A stretch of DNA of 64,000 nt from Brevibacillus sp. JNUCC-41 (GTDB taxonomy: Bacteria; Bacillota; Bacilli; Bacillales; DSM-1321), in contig NZ_CP062163.1 in NCBI RefSeq assembly GCF_014844095.1, positions 1,674,001 to 1,738,000 on the forward strand, in the 5' to 3' direction. Each line of letters opens with the position of its first letter. Position 1 is the first letter of the stretch. The translations under genes and the position numbers were made by a program. The notes beneath the pieces were generated by a model. The model was given only the letters and a program-made list of their open reading frames with translations, ran no database searches and was not told the origin of the DNA. Shown here piece by piece: positions 36,221 through 45,400 of this stretch.

Positions 36221-36270
36221 CATTTTGAAGATAACCACTGTTTATATTTACAAATTCCAATTAGCTATAC

Positions 36271-38259
36271 TTACTTTTCAATTAAACCTATCTCATTGAT
36301 TTTTTCTTCAAAAACAGGTCCGAAACTTTCAGAATAAGTATTCGTTAAATGTCTATTGTCACGGTAAATTATAACATTACCTATAATGGGCTGGAATTTA
36401 CCGTTTACTTTGAAGTAATCTGTTAAGTCAATTTTATGCAAGGATTTATTCTCTTTTTCAAATTGTCTCCAAAAGCTTTCGTCTTTCTGATTATCTACTG
36501 AATTCATTTTTTTTGTAGTTTCTTCTAGTCCATCTGTTTCTAATGATTCCAGCACGTTAAAGCTATATCTTGGATCATCACGAATCGCTAACACTTCAAT
36601 ACCATATTCATCTTTAACATACTGCAGCTGATCGACCATTTGTTGTTGTATTTTATTATTAGGCGAATCAGAAGCTGTGGCGTGAGAAATGACAAGATCT
36701 ACATCTGCATCCTTTAGATAATCGAGAACATTATTGACCCAGATACCTTTCAAATCATCATCCGCATAACCTGTTGAAAAACGTGTACCTGAACGAGTCA
36801 TATTCAATACACGATAATTGTCATCTTTTGTTGCTTCTAAAATGGCACCTAACCAATGCTCTGAATGGGAACTGCCGATCAGGGCAATTGTAGCATCGTA
36901 ATTTTCAGTTTTGCCATATTCCCCAATTTTCAAGTCACTTTCCTTTAACCCTTGGTTACTGCCGTCCAAATGCGCTTTTGGTAAATCATCAAAGACTTCA
37001 GAATATGACGGAATTGGTTCTTGATCAGGTATATCGTCAGGGTTTTTTACAGCTAACGCTCCTGGATAATTTTTATCGTTTATATTATTTTCTAGCTTAT
37101 TTTTATCTATATATACTCCAATTAAAAGAGATGCAATCAAGAGTACATTCACACTGCCCATTAACCCGATTCTCTTGAATGAGAATTTGTTGTCCTTTGA
37201 GCTTCGGATTGGTTCTTCTATAAATCGAGTCATTAAAAACGAAAGGGCAATTGATGAAATGATAATAAGAGTTCCAACGATGAACCCTGGAGTTTCCTGG
37301 ACATTATAACGGTAGAACTCCAATAATACCCAATGCCACAAATAGATTCCAAAGGCTATTCCACCTAGCTTCACCATTACCGGGGAACCTAAAAAGCGTT
37401 TGACACCATATTTCGTATCGCGTGTACCAGACAAAACAATGAATAATGCGCAGGTCATTGGCCATAAGGCAATATACCCTGGAAACATTTCAGATACATT
37501 GAAGACTATTCCAGTTAAAATTAATCCGATTAATCCCAGCCAGCCTATCACTGTAGCAATATATTTATTTACCTTGATTGATGATAAATTGATGCAGAGC
37601 AAACTGCCTAAAGCAAATTCCCACACACGTGTCATCGTAATGAAATAAGCCCATGGCTGATTGACAGAGGTTAAATATATCGAATATATAAAAGAAGAAA
37701 CAAATAATATGACTAAAATAGCATTGATTAATGTTTTTACTTTAGTTAATTTATATTTTTTTATTAAAAATAAAATTAAAGTGAATACCAAAAACCAGAT
37801 GATATAAAATTGTCCTTGTATGGACAAAGCCCAAAAGTGCTCAACAGGCGATTTCATTTGGCTAGAATCTAAATAATCCGTGCTCGAAAATGCCAATTGC
37901 CAGTTTTGGTAGAAAAACATGGAGGCAAATACTTCATGTATAGTTTTATCTAAAATTGATTTAGGTAATAAAAACCAACTTAAAACGAGAACAATTGCAA
38001 GAATAAAAAATACAGAAGGAAGTAATCTTTTCATTAACTTTGTGACATATGGCAGAAAACGATATTCCCCTGTTCGATTAATTGTGGAAACGATTGAAGT
38101 GGTAATAAGAAAACCTGAAATTACAAAGAATACATCAACCCCGCCGGAAACACGATTTAACCATATATGATATACCGCTACCAGCAGTGCCGCAACAACG
38201 CGTAACCCTTCGATCTCGGGTCTGAATTTACTCTCAATATTAATTAATGGTTGTTTCAT
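36271..38259 (-). CDS. OatA-like membrane O-acyltransferase with SGNH domain
   Basis: This 662-aa protein has an N-terminal Acyl_transf_3 domain with 10-11 TM helices (FRPEIEGLRVVAALLVAVYH with the conserved His; GGVDVFFVISGFLIT). An extracellular SGNH domain follows from about 440 (IALIGSSHSEHWLGA; catalytic Asp/His in YRDNRHLT). It probably O-acetylates peptidoglycan or another cell-surface polysaccharide. Its codons are visibly more AT-rich than the neighbours, which hints at transfer. SD AGGAG precedes the ATG. Confidence 0.88.
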   Translation of the reverse strand: MKQPLINIESKFRPEIEGLRVVAALLVAVYHIWLNRVSGGVDVFFVISGFLITTSIVSTINRTGEYRFLPYVTKLMKRLLPSVFFILAIVLVLSWFLLPKSILDKTIHEVFASMFFYQNWQLAFSSTDYLDSSQMKSPVEHFWALSIQGQFYIIWFLVFTLILFLIKKYKLTKVKTLINAILVILFVSSFIYSIYLTSVNQPWAYFITMTRVWEFALGSLLCINLSSIKVNKYIATVIGWLGLIGLILTGIVFNVSEMFPGYIALWPMTCALFIVLSGTRDTKYGVKRFLGSPVMVKLGGIAFGIYLWHWVLLEFYRYNVQETPGFIVGTLIIISSIALSFLMTRFIEEPIRSSKDNKFSFKRIGLMGSVNVLLIASLLIGVYIDKNKLENNINDKNYPGALAVKNPDDIPDQEPIPSYSEVFDDLPKAHLDGSNQGLKESDLKIGEYGKTENYDATIALIGSSHSEHWLGAILEATKDDNYRVLNMTRSGTRFSTGYADDDLKGIWVNNVLDYLKDADVDLVISHATASDSPNNKIQQQMVDQLQYVKDEYGIEVLAIRDDPRYSFNVLESLETDGLEETTKKMNSVDNQKDESFWRQFEKENKSLHKIDLTDYFKVNGKFQPIIGNVIIYRDNRHLTNTYSESFGPVFEEKINEIGLIEK

Positions 38260-38301
38260 TTGATTCTATCTCCTACTTTTTCGTCATGCATACAATTTAA
38301 A

Positions 38302-38332
38302 ATTATATCACTTTACAATAATGATTTGTCAA
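38302..38332 (-). promoter_or_regulatory. Probable sigma-A promoter of the acyltransferase gene
   Basis: On the minus strand a perfect TTGACA and a perfect TATAAT are separated by 19 nt (longer than ideal), 43 bp before the ATG. Confidence 0.5.
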
Positions 38333-38664
38333 TATAGTAGAAAAGGTTCTTTAAATTTCACGAGTTCAGTGCTTCTCCCAACTTATCAACCAGGCCCCCT
38401 TACAGAAAATGTACGTTACCTGGATACGAAGCCCTCTCACTTTTCCTTTCATTGAAATAGAACGTTACTTTATAAAAAAGTAAGTCCACCAGGGGCTAAC
38501 GAAAACGTGGGCATGCTCCAACTGACCGGGTTTATTAAACTGTCAAATTCAAGAACATCCCCGCAAAAAAAACGAACAATACAATTCAAACTGTTTGATT
38601 GTAAATGGAGGTTTGTTTTATTACATGGATTTCTGGATAAAATCATGCTTTTTTTAAAATATAT

Positions 38665-38689
38665 GTTTTAACCTGTCCCATCCGGGTAT
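38665..38689 (+). promoter_or_regulatory. Sigma-B promoter of the small-ORF pair
   Basis: GTTTTA - 13 nt - GGGTAT. The -10 is a perfect sigma-B match and the -35 differs at one position (GTTTAA). It lies 42 bp before the first small ORF. The rest of 38333-38664 shows no gene. Confidence 0.7.
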
Positions 38690-38730
38690 AAAAATACTGT
38701 AAGACATTCTCACCAAAGGAGATGATGTGC

Positions 38731-38873
38731 ATGATGAGTACAATCAGAAGCCAATGGAACAAAGAGAATGACGCAGCGGTGTTTAGTCCCGGTGATCAGC
38801 GTTAGAGTCAATGGAAGCGTTAGATGATGATCAAGTATGGGAATTACTAGTCTTCTCATCCAAAGGAGGATGA
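38731..38873 (+). pseudogene. Small ORF copy 1, apparently frameshifted (or a 24-aa peptide)
   Basis: The ATG has SD AAAGGAG 9 nt upstream. As read, it codes 24 aa (core IRSQWNKENDAAVFSPGDQ) and stops at 38803. A -1 shift at about 38799 would open a frame to 38873 (ALESMEALDDDQVWELL ...), giving about 47 aa. Its first 21 codons match the intact copy at 38881. Most likely it is a paralogue disabled by a one-base deletion, but a true short peptide cannot be excluded. Confidence 0.6.
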
Positions 38874-38880
38874 TACGATC

Positions 38881-39045
38881 ATGAGTATTTACAGCCTATG
38901 GAATCCAGAGAATGATGAAGCAATTTTCAGTCCGGGTGATCAGAAACCATTCAGTACACTCATACGAGTAGATTCGGATAAAAACACACACACTGACAAA
39001 ACACTTGAATATGAATTACAAGGCACCGTACTGAATGAAGTTTAA
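38881..39045 (+). CDS. Small acidic protein of unknown function (copy 2)
   Basis: This 54-aa ORF begins MSIYSLWNPENDEAIFSPGD and ends in TLEYELQGTVLNEV. SD AAAGGAGG lies 10 nt upstream of the ATG. The SD and first 21 codons are duplicated in the ORF upstream (WN-ENDxAxFSPGDQ core), which supports it being a real gene. It appears to be transcribed from the sigma-B promoter at 38665. No signal peptide, TM helix or Cys. I do not recognise a family. Confidence 0.6.
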   Translation: MSIYSLWNPENDEAIFSPGDQKPFSTLIRVDSDKNTHTDKTLEYELQGTVLNEV

Positions 39046-39062
39046 CAGAAGCAGATATATGG

Positions 39063-39098
39063 AAAGGGATGGAGCACTCGCTCCATCCCTTTCTGCCG
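39063..39098 (+). terminator. Hairpin after the small-ORF pair
   Basis: A 12-bp perfect stem AAAGGGATGGAG / CTCCATCCCTTT follows; the T-tract is weak, but the position fits a terminator. Confidence 0.6.
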
Positions 39099-39141
39099 TC
39101 ATTTTCATTTATATGAATTTCGCCATTTCAAATAACCCCAT

Positions 39142-39184
39142 AAAAAAAGAGCCCTATCACCATGGAGCTAGAGGTGAAGGACTC
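39142..39184 (-). terminator. topB terminator
   Basis: On the minus strand GAGTCCTTCACC / GGTGATAGGGCTC (imperfect) is followed by seven T. Confidence 0.75.
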
Positions 39185-39191
39185 CTTTCTT

Positions 39192-41384
39192 TTATTTATC
39201 GAATTTCAGTTTTGCCAAGGCATCCGCCAAGGCAGTATTGATCGGCTCTTCTTTATTTTGCTTTTTCATATAATTGGAGACTTCATTTTTGGATACTTTT
39301 TGATTTTTATTTTGCCCTCTTCGTTTATTGTAAGAAGAAAGTTTTTCATGAAAACCGCATTTACAGGTGAATGTCTGTGCTTCTCCTTGACCGCGCATTT
39401 CCATCTTTTTGTGACATTGTGGGCATCTAGCATTTGTTACACGTGAAACACTTTTTTTGTGGCCACATTCTCGATCTTGGCAGACAAGCATTTTTCCCTT
39501 TTTACTATTCACTTCAAGCATCAGCTTACCGCAATCAGGACATTTCGTTCCTGACACGTTATCATGCTTGAATTTTTGGTCACTATTTTTGATTTCATGG
39601 ACGATATTTTTGGCGTAGGCGCGCATATCGCCGATGAAAGTCTGTTTTGGCAGCTTCCCTTTTGCAATCGCGGTTAGCTTCTGCTCCCATTGAGCTGTCA
39701 AAGCTGGAGATCTCAGGTCTTCTGGTGCCAATTGAAGAAGTTGTTTTCCTTTAGAGGTAACATGAAGGCCCTTTCCCCTCTTCTCAATCAGGAAGCTATT
39801 GAACAGCTTTTCAATAACGTCAGCACGCGTTGCAACAGTTCCGATCCCGCCAGTTTCACCCAAGGTCTTGATGAGCTCTTTGCTTTCCCCTGCCATGAAA
39901 CGTGCAGGATTCTCCATTGCCGAAAGAAGCGACCCTTCATTGAATGGTTCCGGCGGTTTCGTTTCACCCTCTGTTTGTTTCACGGTCGAAATGGTTAAAT
40001 TGTCACCTTTTTGAACGTTCGGAAGCAGTTGCTCTGCAAGGCCATCTTTAGCTTCTTCCTCATCGAATTGGTGATCATAAACTTCCTTCCAACCTGACTT
40101 GAGGACGACCTTCCCTTTTGCCATGAACGTCTCCTGCCCCATTTTTGCGGTGATGGTCGTTTGTTCATATTCAAAAGGCGGCATCAATACAGCAAGGAAC
40201 CTTTTCACGACCAAATCATAGATTTTCGATTCTTTGTCGCTCAGTTTTCCCGGCAGCGGTGTTTGCTCAGTAGGGATGATTGCATGGTGATCGGAAACCT
40301 TGCTATCATCCACGAACGATTTATTGACCTTAATCAGGTTGCGCAGAATCCTCGATGCATACTGGGCATATGGCTTAATGCTTACAGCCTGTAATCTTTC
40401 TTTTAGCGTATCAACCAAATCCGTTGATAAAAAGCGTGAATCCGTCCTTGGATAAGTCAGGACTTTATGACTTTCATATAAGCGCTGCATGATCGATAGC
40501 GTCTCTTTCGCCGAATAGCCGAATTTCTTATTGGCGTCCCGTTGAAGTTCAGTTAAATCATATAAAGAAGGGGCAAAACTTTTCTTATGGGACTTGTTAA
40601 CTTCAACGACTTCTGCACTCTTCCCCTTCACGGCTGCAAGAACCTTTTCTGCCTTGTTTTTATCGAATGTGCGGATATCTTTTGATTGGGCATCCTGCCA
40701 AATCAGGCGCAAATTAGCTTCTGCAATTGCGGAAACGCCATAATATTTCCTAGGCTGGAATTGTTTTATTTCCTCTTCTTTTTTTGCGATCATCGCAAGC
40801 GTCGGCGTTTGGACCCTCCCGCAGGATAACTGGGCATTGTGCTTGGTCGTCAGGGCACGTGTCGCGTTCATCCCAACGATCCAGTCCGCTTCCGCCCTTG
40901 CTACAGCAGAGGCAAATAGGTTTTCATACTCCTTGCCATCCTTCAGGTTTTTAAATCCATCTTTGATCGCCTTATCCGTTACAGAGGAAATCCAAAGCCG
41001 TTTGACGGGCTTCTTTACATTCGCTTTTTCGAGAATCCAACGTGCAACAAGTTCCCCTTCACGGCCTGCATCCGTTGCAATGATGACATCCTTGACATCC
41101 TTGCGGTTCAATTGTGTTTTAACCGATTGAAATTGTTTGCCTGATTGCTTGATGACGACCAATTTCAAAGTAGGCGGCAACATGGGCAGGTCCTCAAGGC
41201 GCCACGTTTTATATTTTTCATCATAAGATTCCGGATCTGCATGGGTGACCAAATGACCTAGTGCCCAAGTGACGATATACTGTTCGCCTTCAAAAAAGCC
41301 ATTACCCTTTTTCCCGCAATTCAGCACTTTAGCTATATCTCTTCCGACCGAAGGTTTCTCGGCCAGTACGACTGTTTTACTCAT
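39192..41384 (-). CDS. topB: DNA topoisomerase III
   Basis: This 730-aa type IA topoisomerase has an N-terminal Toprim domain (VVLAEKPSVGRDIAKVL with Glu9; ATDAGREGE at about 104-111). The active-site Tyr311 lies in LTYPRTDSRFLS. The C-terminus (about 620-690) carries Cys4-type zinc-ribbon repeats (CPDCGKLM; CPQCHKKM). B. subtilis TopB is 727 aa. It decatenates and resolves recombination intermediates. Monocistronic. Confidence 0.96.
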   Translation of the reverse strand: MSKTVVLAEKPSVGRDIAKVLNCGKKGNGFFEGEQYIVTWALGHLVTHADPESYDEKYKTWRLEDLPMLPPTLKLVVIKQSGKQFQSVKTQLNRKDVKDVIIATDAGREGELVARWILEKANVKKPVKRLWISSVTDKAIKDGFKNLKDGKEYENLFASAVARAEADWIVGMNATRALTTKHNAQLSCGRVQTPTLAMIAKKEEEIKQFQPRKYYGVSAIAEANLRLIWQDAQSKDIRTFDKNKAEKVLAAVKGKSAEVVEVNKSHKKSFAPSLYDLTELQRDANKKFGYSAKETLSIMQRLYESHKVLTYPRTDSRFLSTDLVDTLKERLQAVSIKPYAQYASRILRNLIKVNKSFVDDSKVSDHHAIIPTEQTPLPGKLSDKESKIYDLVVKRFLAVLMPPFEYEQTTITAKMGQETFMAKGKVVLKSGWKEVYDHQFDEEEAKDGLAEQLLPNVQKGDNLTISTVKQTEGETKPPEPFNEGSLLSAMENPARFMAGESKELIKTLGETGGIGTVATRADVIEKLFNSFLIEKRGKGLHVTSKGKQLLQLAPEDLRSPALTAQWEQKLTAIAKGKLPKQTFIGDMRAYAKNIVHEIKNSDQKFKHDNVSGTKCPDCGKLMLEVNSKKGKMLVCQDRECGHKKSVSRVTNARCPQCHKKMEMRGQGEAQTFTCKCGFHEKLSSYNKRRGQNKNQKVSKNEVSNYMKKQNKEEPINTALADALAKLKFDK

Positions 41385-41598
41385 AATAACATCCTTTCGC
41401 TTTTAAACTGGTTCCTCTATTATCTCATATAATTTATGACAGGGCGATAATGCACAGCATGGCATTGATAAACAGATCGAACAGGGCTCCCCGCGCCCAC
41501 ATATATGTAAATTAATAGATTAGATAGCAATCCCGTGCAGATTTTAGTATGATGAAACGTAGGGATTTTTTCAAATTAATTGGGAGGTTCAATATAAA

Positions 41599-43149
41599 AT
41601 GAGCTTACTTTCTATAGATAAATTAGCACACAGCTTTGGCGACCGTACCTTATTCAAGGATGTATCCTTCCGCCTGATGGCCGGTGAACATGTAGGCCTG
41701 GTAGGGGCGAATGGTGTCGGGAAGTCAACGATGATGAATATCATTACAGGACAACTCATCCATGATGATGGCCGGGTGGAATGGACACCTGGTGTCGAAT
41801 ATGGCTATCTTGATCAACATACAATACTTTCTAAAGGTAAATCCATTCGCGACGTCTTAAGGGATGCATACTTACCTTTATTCGAGCAGGAAAAAGCACT
41901 TAATGAAGTTACGGAAAAAATGGGTACGGCCACTCCCGAAGAACTTGAAGAACTTTTGGAACAAATGGGTGAAATCCAGGACAAGCTGGAAGCCGGCGGT
42001 TTTTACAATCTCGATATTAAAATTGAAGAAGCGGCACGCGGTTTAGGTTTGGATGCAATCGGGTTGGACCGTGATGTCTCTGCCCTAAGCGGCGGACAAC
42101 GGACAAAGGTATTATTGGCGAAGTTACTATTGGAACAACCGCAAGTCCTGCTGCTCGACGAGCCAACCAACTACTTGGATGTGGAGCATATCCGCTGGCT
42201 AAGCAGCTACTTAAAGGAATATCCACATGCATTTCTATTGATATCGCATGATACCGAGTTCATGAACGGCGTCGTCGACGTCATCTTCCATCTTGAATTT
42301 TCTAAACTGACCCGTTACACGGCAACTTATGAAAAATTCCTTGAGCTGGCTGAATTGAATAAAAACCAACATATTAACGCATATGAAAAACAGCGCGAAT
42401 TCATTAAAAAGCAGGAAGATTTCATTGCAAAAAATAAAGCGCGCTATTCAACGACCGGCCGGGCAAAGAGCCGTCAAAAGCAATTGAATCGCATGGAACG
42501 CATCGATCGTCCAGAAACTGCAATGAAACCTACCTTCGACTTTAAAGAATCACGTGCGAGCAGCCGTTATGTCTTTGAAGGTGAAGATCTGGAAATCGGA
42601 TATGACCGCCCATTGCTACCAAAGCTATCCATGACCATCGAACGGGGAGAAAAAATTGCCGTGGTCGGCTGTAACGGGGTTGGTAAATCCACTCTTTTAA
42701 AAACGATTTTGGGTAAAATCGATCCTCTAGGCGGTAAAAGATCACTTGGGGACTTCCTTTTTTCTTCTTATTTTGAACAGGAAGTGAAAGCAGGCGATAC
42801 GACGCCGATCGATGAAGTATGGAATGCATTCCCGCATCTGGACCAACCGCAGGTACGTGCGATCCTTGCCCGTGTCGGTTTGAAAAACGAGCATATTACA
42901 CGTCCGATGAGCCATTTAAGCGGTGGGGAACAAGCAAAAGTGCGCCTATGTAAACTCATGCTTACCGAAAGCAATTGGCTGTTATTCGATGAACCGACCA
43001 ACCATTTGGATGTAGTTGCAAAAGAAGAACTGAAACGCGCAATGAAAGAGTATAAAGGAACGATTGTCCTCGTATGCCATGAACCTGATTTCTATGAAGA
43101 TTGGGTAACCAAGGTATGGGATGTAGAGGAATGGTCGGCCCAAAATTAA
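41599..43149 (+). CDS. ABC-F family ATPase (YfmM-like)
   Basis: This 516-aa soluble protein has two ABC domains (Walker A GLVGANGVGKSTMMN and AVVGCNGVGKSTLLK; signatures LSGGQRTKV and LSGGEQAKV; Walker B LLLDEPTNYLD and LLFDEPTNHLD). They are joined by a basic coiled-coil linker (about 240-320, RYSTTGRAKSRQKQLNR). There are no TM segments. ABC-F proteins act on the ribosome in translation quality control or antibiotic resistance. Closest in B. subtilis is YfmM (518 aa). Confidence 0.9.
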   Translation: MSLLSIDKLAHSFGDRTLFKDVSFRLMAGEHVGLVGANGVGKSTMMNIITGQLIHDDGRVEWTPGVEYGYLDQHTILSKGKSIRDVLRDAYLPLFEQEKALNEVTEKMGTATPEELEELLEQMGEIQDKLEAGGFYNLDIKIEEAARGLGLDAIGLDRDVSALSGGQRTKVLLAKLLLEQPQVLLLDEPTNYLDVEHIRWLSSYLKEYPHAFLLISHDTEFMNGVVDVIFHLEFSKLTRYTATYEKFLELAELNKNQHINAYEKQREFIKKQEDFIAKNKARYSTTGRAKSRQKQLNRMERIDRPETAMKPTFDFKESRASSRYVFEGEDLEIGYDRPLLPKLSMTIERGEKIAVVGCNGVGKSTLLKTILGKIDPLGGKRSLGDFLFSSYFEQEVKAGDTTPIDEVWNAFPHLDQPQVRAILARVGLKNEHITRPMSHLSGGEQAKVRLCKLMLTESNWLLFDEPTNHLDVVAKEELKRAMKEYKGTIVLVCHEPDFYEDWVTKVWDVEEWSAQN

Positions 43150-43156
43150 TTTTTTC

Positions 43157-43187
43157 AGGGGATGTCGCAGAAGCGGCATCCCCTTTA
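43157..43187 (+). terminator. ABC-F gene terminator
   Basis: GGGGATGTCGC-AGAA-GCGGCATCCCC with one G-U pair, followed by TTTATTA. Confidence 0.8.
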
Positions 43188-43196
43188 TTATGAAAT

Positions 43197-43236
43197 AAAT
43201 AAAAAGCTGACTGAAAATGCTCCTTCAGTCAGCTTT
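43197..43236 (-). terminator. Terminator of the helicase-APH-methyltransferase operon
   Basis: On the minus strand AAAGCTGACTGAA / TTCAGTCAGCTTT is followed by TTATTTATTT. Confidence 0.85.
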
Positions 43237-43255
43237 CATTTCCTCAATATGCAGC

Positions 43256-44443
43256 TTAAACTCGTTCCGCCACCAAGGTAAATGTTTTCGGAAGCCCAAT
43301 ATCATGGACTTTATGATTCGGTTCTTCCTCGAGCACTTTAATAACAAGCCCTGATTGACCTATTGACGTTATCAGTTCCCCGATTGTCCATTTACGCTGC
43401 ACAACTCTTGAAAGGCTCCCTTTTTCCTCATCCGGCATATGCTTCGAAAAGGCGACCTCATTGTTTTCGATTGCCGGAGCGAAATAGTTGCCTGTTATTT
43501 TATGTTTTTTACCATTTGAAGTAATGAGCTTTGTTGAAATCGGGTGAAATTCATGCAGGACGAATCGGCCTCCAGGTTTCAGCATCTTTTTAATTTTTTC
43601 AAATAAAGGCTGCAGATCTATTAAGTAGTGAAGGACACCGAGCTCCATTAAAACCAAATCCTGATTTCCTGATTCATGCTCGGATGATAATGAAAGGACA
43701 TCCGAAACGATATACTCGATGGAGACATTGGCCCCACTGGCCAGCTCATTTGCAAACATTGCATTTTCCTGGGAAAAGTCAACTACTTTCACTTCAGCTC
43801 CCAATATGGCGAGGGCAACTGCTTTAACACCGTTCGACCCCATCAAATGAGTGATTTTTTTACCGGATGTTTCTCCCAAATATTTATAAAAAGGGTGCAG
43901 TCTCCATTTTGGGTTTTGCTTGATTTTCGATGCCAATTCAACGGGATCTCCATAACGATTGACCAGCGCTAAATAATTATTCTGGTTCCACGCCTGTTCA
44001 TTTTCCGCTGTGAACCCCTTCTGCTCGGCAGATAGGTAAGCATGGATCTCGGAACTGCATTTTCTCATTTCTTCGTCGTATAGATAACTGTATAACGACC
44101 TGCACCAAACCTCCTTATCCCCCATCTTGATGGACAAACGATAAGGGTCCGTTTTAATGGTCGTGTTAAACCGGCAGCGCACAGCGGCAGGAATCCCCTC
44201 GACATCCATTAGAAAGGAGGCAGTCTCAGGGCTTCTTTCAGGCTTTGTTGGTGCGTATTCGGAAAAAAGATCTAATGCCTCATTAAAGATATCCCATTGT
44301 ACATCAATATTGATTTTCTTATACTCACCGATGTCCACTCCTTGCACGAACAGAGCGGATCGACCTGTATATTGGTATGGGATGTTAGCTTGATCCAACA
44401 TGTTCGCCATTAATGTGATTGAATGATAATAACTTGCCTTCAT
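43256..44443 (-). CDS. Nucleotidyltransferase-like domain fused to a SAM-dependent methyltransferase
   Basis: This 395-aa protein has two parts. Residues 1 to about 150 resemble a minimal nucleotidyltransferase-type domain (GRSALFVQGVDIGEYKKINI ... FLMDVEGIPAAVRCRF). Residues about 150-395 are a class I methyltransferase (GSNGVKAVALAILGAEVKVVD-type SAM site, VLMELGVLHYL, LKPGGRFVLHEFHP). The NTase signature is weak and the catalytic DxD is not obvious. SD AGGAGG precedes the ATG. Third in an operon with a DEAD helicase and an APH-like kinase. Substrate unknown. Confidence 0.72.
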   Translation of the reverse strand: MKASYYHSITLMANMLDQANIPYQYTGRSALFVQGVDIGEYKKINIDVQWDIFNEALDLFSEYAPTKPERSPETASFLMDVEGIPAAVRCRFNTTIKTDPYRLSIKMGDKEVWCRSLYSYLYDEEMRKCSSEIHAYLSAEQKGFTAENEQAWNQNNYLALVNRYGDPVELASKIKQNPKWRLHPFYKYLGETSGKKITHLMGSNGVKAVALAILGAEVKVVDFSQENAMFANELASGANVSIEYIVSDVLSLSSEHESGNQDLVLMELGVLHYLIDLQPLFEKIKKMLKPGGRFVLHEFHPISTKLITSNGKKHKITGNYFAPAIENNEVAFSKHMPDEEKGSLSRVVQRKWTIGELITSIGQSGLVIKVLEEEPNHKVHDIGLPKTFTLVAERV

Positions 44444-44476
44444 ATGAACCTCCTAAACATCAAAAGAACATGACAC

Positions 44477-45385
44477 TTATTCTTCTATAGCAAATTTCAA
44501 ACCAGTACTCGTAATGGCAATCAGTTCTTCATCATGGCGGTCTATGCCATAAACGAGTAATGTAACGAGCATATATATCGCTCTGAACCGGGCTAAACTC
44601 TCTGTTTCCTTTTCGATTTCACCATAGATATCAAAAAAAACCCTGCGCACTTCTTTGGGGAAATAACTGTATAAAAAGGAGAAATCAATGGCTGGATTCC
44701 CGACATGAACATCTCCCCAATCAATGATACCCGCGAGAACGCCTTCGTCATCAAGTATAACGTTCCGGATATGAATGTCTCCGTGAACGAGTGAAACCGG
44801 ATGCTGAACATCCCATTCACCTAAGGTTTCAACAAAATCCTTAACCGCACTCGCCTGTTCAAAGAATCCTAGCTTTAATAGATTCGAGACATTTTCCATT
44901 AGCGATTTCTTACGATAGGATACATCAAGCCTCATCATCCCATCAGGCTGCACACCTAAACGCATGGCCCTTTCCACAGGGAAACTGTGAAGAGCCTTCA
45001 AAAAATGGGCAAACCTTTTTGCCGATTCAGCCTTATTTGCCACTGATCCTGCTACAGGCAAGTGCCCCTTTACCATTTTATAACCGGTAAAAGGATACGG
45101 ATACAGTGTACTTGGTTTCCCAAAAAAGATCGGTTCAGGGATAGCAAGCGGAAAAGTGCCTGCAATGGAAGGCAAAAGCTGATTTTCCACCTGAATCAGC
45201 GTAACTGCAATAGGGCGGCGGGGAAAACGGAATACAAATTGCCCATTGATTTGTATGACCGTGTTATCGAAACCCTCCCCAAGTTGCTTGATCTCTTTCA
45301 ACTCGATTTCCGGAAACTGCATCATGATCAATTTCCCTGCTAGCTCCAGCGAAACCGGATATTCTGCCAACCAAGGCTTTTCCAC
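44477..45385 (-). CDS. Aminoglycoside phosphotransferase (APH)-like kinase
   Basis: This 302-aa protein has the APH/choline-kinase catalytic core: LVHGDIHIRNVILDDEG (catalytic Asp) and GIIDWGDVHVGNPAIDFS (metal-binding Asp). The N-lobe has GEGFDNTVIQINGQFVFRFP. Start is GTG with SD GGGGGAG 6 nt away, 15 bp after the helicase stop. The family phosphorylates antibiotics, sugars or amino alcohols; no evidence points to a specific substrate. Confidence 0.85.
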   Translation of the reverse strand: MEKPWLAEYPVSLELAGKLIMMQFPEIELKEIKQLGEGFDNTVIQINGQFVFRFPRRPIAVTLIQVENQLLPSIAGTFPLAIPEPIFFGKPSTLYPYPFTGYKMVKGHLPVAGSVANKAESAKRFAHFLKALHSFPVERAMRLGVQPDGMMRLDVSYRKKSLMENVSNLLKLGFFEQASAVKDFVETLGEWDVQHPVSLVHGDIHIRNVILDDEGVLAGIIDWGDVHVGNPAIDFSFLYSYFPKEVRRVFFDIYGEIEKETESLARFRAIYMLVTLLVYGIDRHDEELIAITSTGLKFAIEE

Positions 45386-45400
45386 TACCGTCTCCCCCTT

